Made by a program: the position numbers and the translations under genes
Source of the DNA: an uncultured Candidatus Nemicrothrix sp.
GTDB taxonomy: Bacteria; Actinomycetota; Acidimicrobiia; Acidimicrobiales; Acidimicrobilacustridaceae
Direction: 5' to 3'
Assembly (NCBI GenBank): GCA_903827085.1
Contig: CAIKHC010000001.1
Span: forward strand, 1 to 5,941
DNA length: 5,941 nucleotides
Part shown: positions 5,474 to 5,941 of the stretch, piece after piece
Layout: each line of letters begins with the position of its first letter
How positions within the stretch are numbered: position 1 is the first letter of the stretch
Notes under the pieces: model-generated
Databases searched by the model: none
What the model was told of the DNA's origin: nothing
The model's input: the letters and a program-made list of their open reading frames with translations, nothing else

Positions 5474-5941
5474 CTAACCGGCCGAAACCTCCCTCAGCAG
5501 CGTTCTGCGGCTTCGACGCCAAGAGGAATGGACGCGAAGCAGGACCCATGCGCTGAGTGTGGTTCCGATGATCACCGGCAGCGACAGACGCGGGAGGGGA
5601 AGATCCGAACAACGCTCGGCCACTTTCATAATCCACCAAACTCCCAGCCTCACAGGCACTTGGAGAACCGCAGCTGGCCATCCTCCGATGAGTCCTGCGA
5701 CAACACCAACCGTTGATCCCCACATCATCACAAACCCGGCGATCGGTTCGGCAAGAACATTTGCGGGCAACGACGCGAGTGGCAACGGTCCCACTACCGG
5801 AATGATGATCGGTGCAACGGCAACTTGGGCAGCGATGGTGATCGACAGCACACGCTTCAACCACTCGGGACCTCTCAGCCGGTGAGCAATTCCTGAAGCG
5901 AACAAGGCGATGCCAATCGTTGCGGCCACCGACAGGCGAAA
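5474..5941 (-). CDS. comEC: ComEC/Rec2-family DNA uptake channel, C-terminal part (5' end outside window)
   Basis: The frame is open from the window edge, so 155 C-terminal residues are seen. They begin FRLSVAATIGIALFASG, which resembles the conserved competence-domain segment of ComEC. Hydrophobic helices follow, including VLSITIAAQVAVAPIIIPVV and NVLAEPIAGFVMMWG. The SLPANVLAEPIAG motif is typical of the family. ComEC forms the inner-membrane channel for single-stranded DNA during transformation. The protein ends in a short basic tail (SSWRRSRRTLLREVSAG) straight after the last membrane segment, so the metallo-beta-lactamase domain found at the C-terminus of many ComEC proteins is absent. 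Short actinobacterial ComEC proteins such as M. tuberculosis Rv2414c are similar in this. The gene lies 9 bp upstream of the folP-like gene, with holA after it. The upstream comEA partner cannot be seen. Confidence 0.88.
   Translation of the reverse strand, partial: FRLSVAATIGIALFASGIAHRLRGPEWLKRVLSITIAAQVAVAPIIIPVVGPLPLASLPANVLAEPIAGFVMMWGSTVGVVAGLIGGWPAAVLQVPVRLGVWWIMKVAERCSDLPLPRLSLPVIIGTTLSAWVLLRVHSSWRRSRRTLLREVSAG

Overview
This 5.9 kb window is a chromosomal housekeeping region that looks actinobacterial. The closest fit is probably an uncultured Acidimicrobiia-like lineage, but that is an inference from protein sequence style and gene order, not a phylogenetic placement. Base composition is moderately GC-rich by eye. 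Three of the five internal start codons considered here are GTG (lepA, rpsT and the folP homologue). No mobile element, CRISPR array, tRNA, rRNA or foreign-looking island is visible, and gene packing is tight throughout.

Layout, left to right. Positions 1-128 (minus strand) hold the first 42 codons of a dnaJ gene. Positions 132-1145 (minus) hold hrcA, the heat-shock repressor, 3 bp upstream of dnaJ. The 108 bp upstream of hrcA contains a degenerate CIRCE-like operator (1216-1242) with the exact 9-nt spacer, suggesting autoregulation of hrcA-dnaJ. Positions 1254-3038 (minus) hold lepA (elongation factor 4). A 180-bp divergent promoter region (3039-3218) separates it from rpsT (3219-3482, plus), encoding ribosomal protein S20, which is followed by two tandem hairpins, the second a textbook Rho-independent terminator. 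Converging on rpsT from the right is a minus-strand operon: comEC (3' part, 5474-5941), a dihydropteroate synthase homologue (4634-5464) and holA (3576-4637). The genes are 9 bp apart and then overlap by 4 bp.

How the genes relate. comEC-holA opposite rpsT, with lepA and hrcA-dnaJ nearby, is a recognisable actinobacterial neighbourhood. It covers DNA uptake, replication clamp loading, translation and heat shock. The one gene that does not belong to the classical set is the folP homologue between comEC and holA. Its sequence matches the FolP2 subfamily (Mycobacterium tuberculosis Rv1207 type) rather than canonical DHPS: the ESTRPG loop is replaced by VKAGPG and the SRK motif by SNK. Its substrate is therefore open, and it is the most interesting item here. 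I found no evidence for a wholly new multi-gene system in this window.
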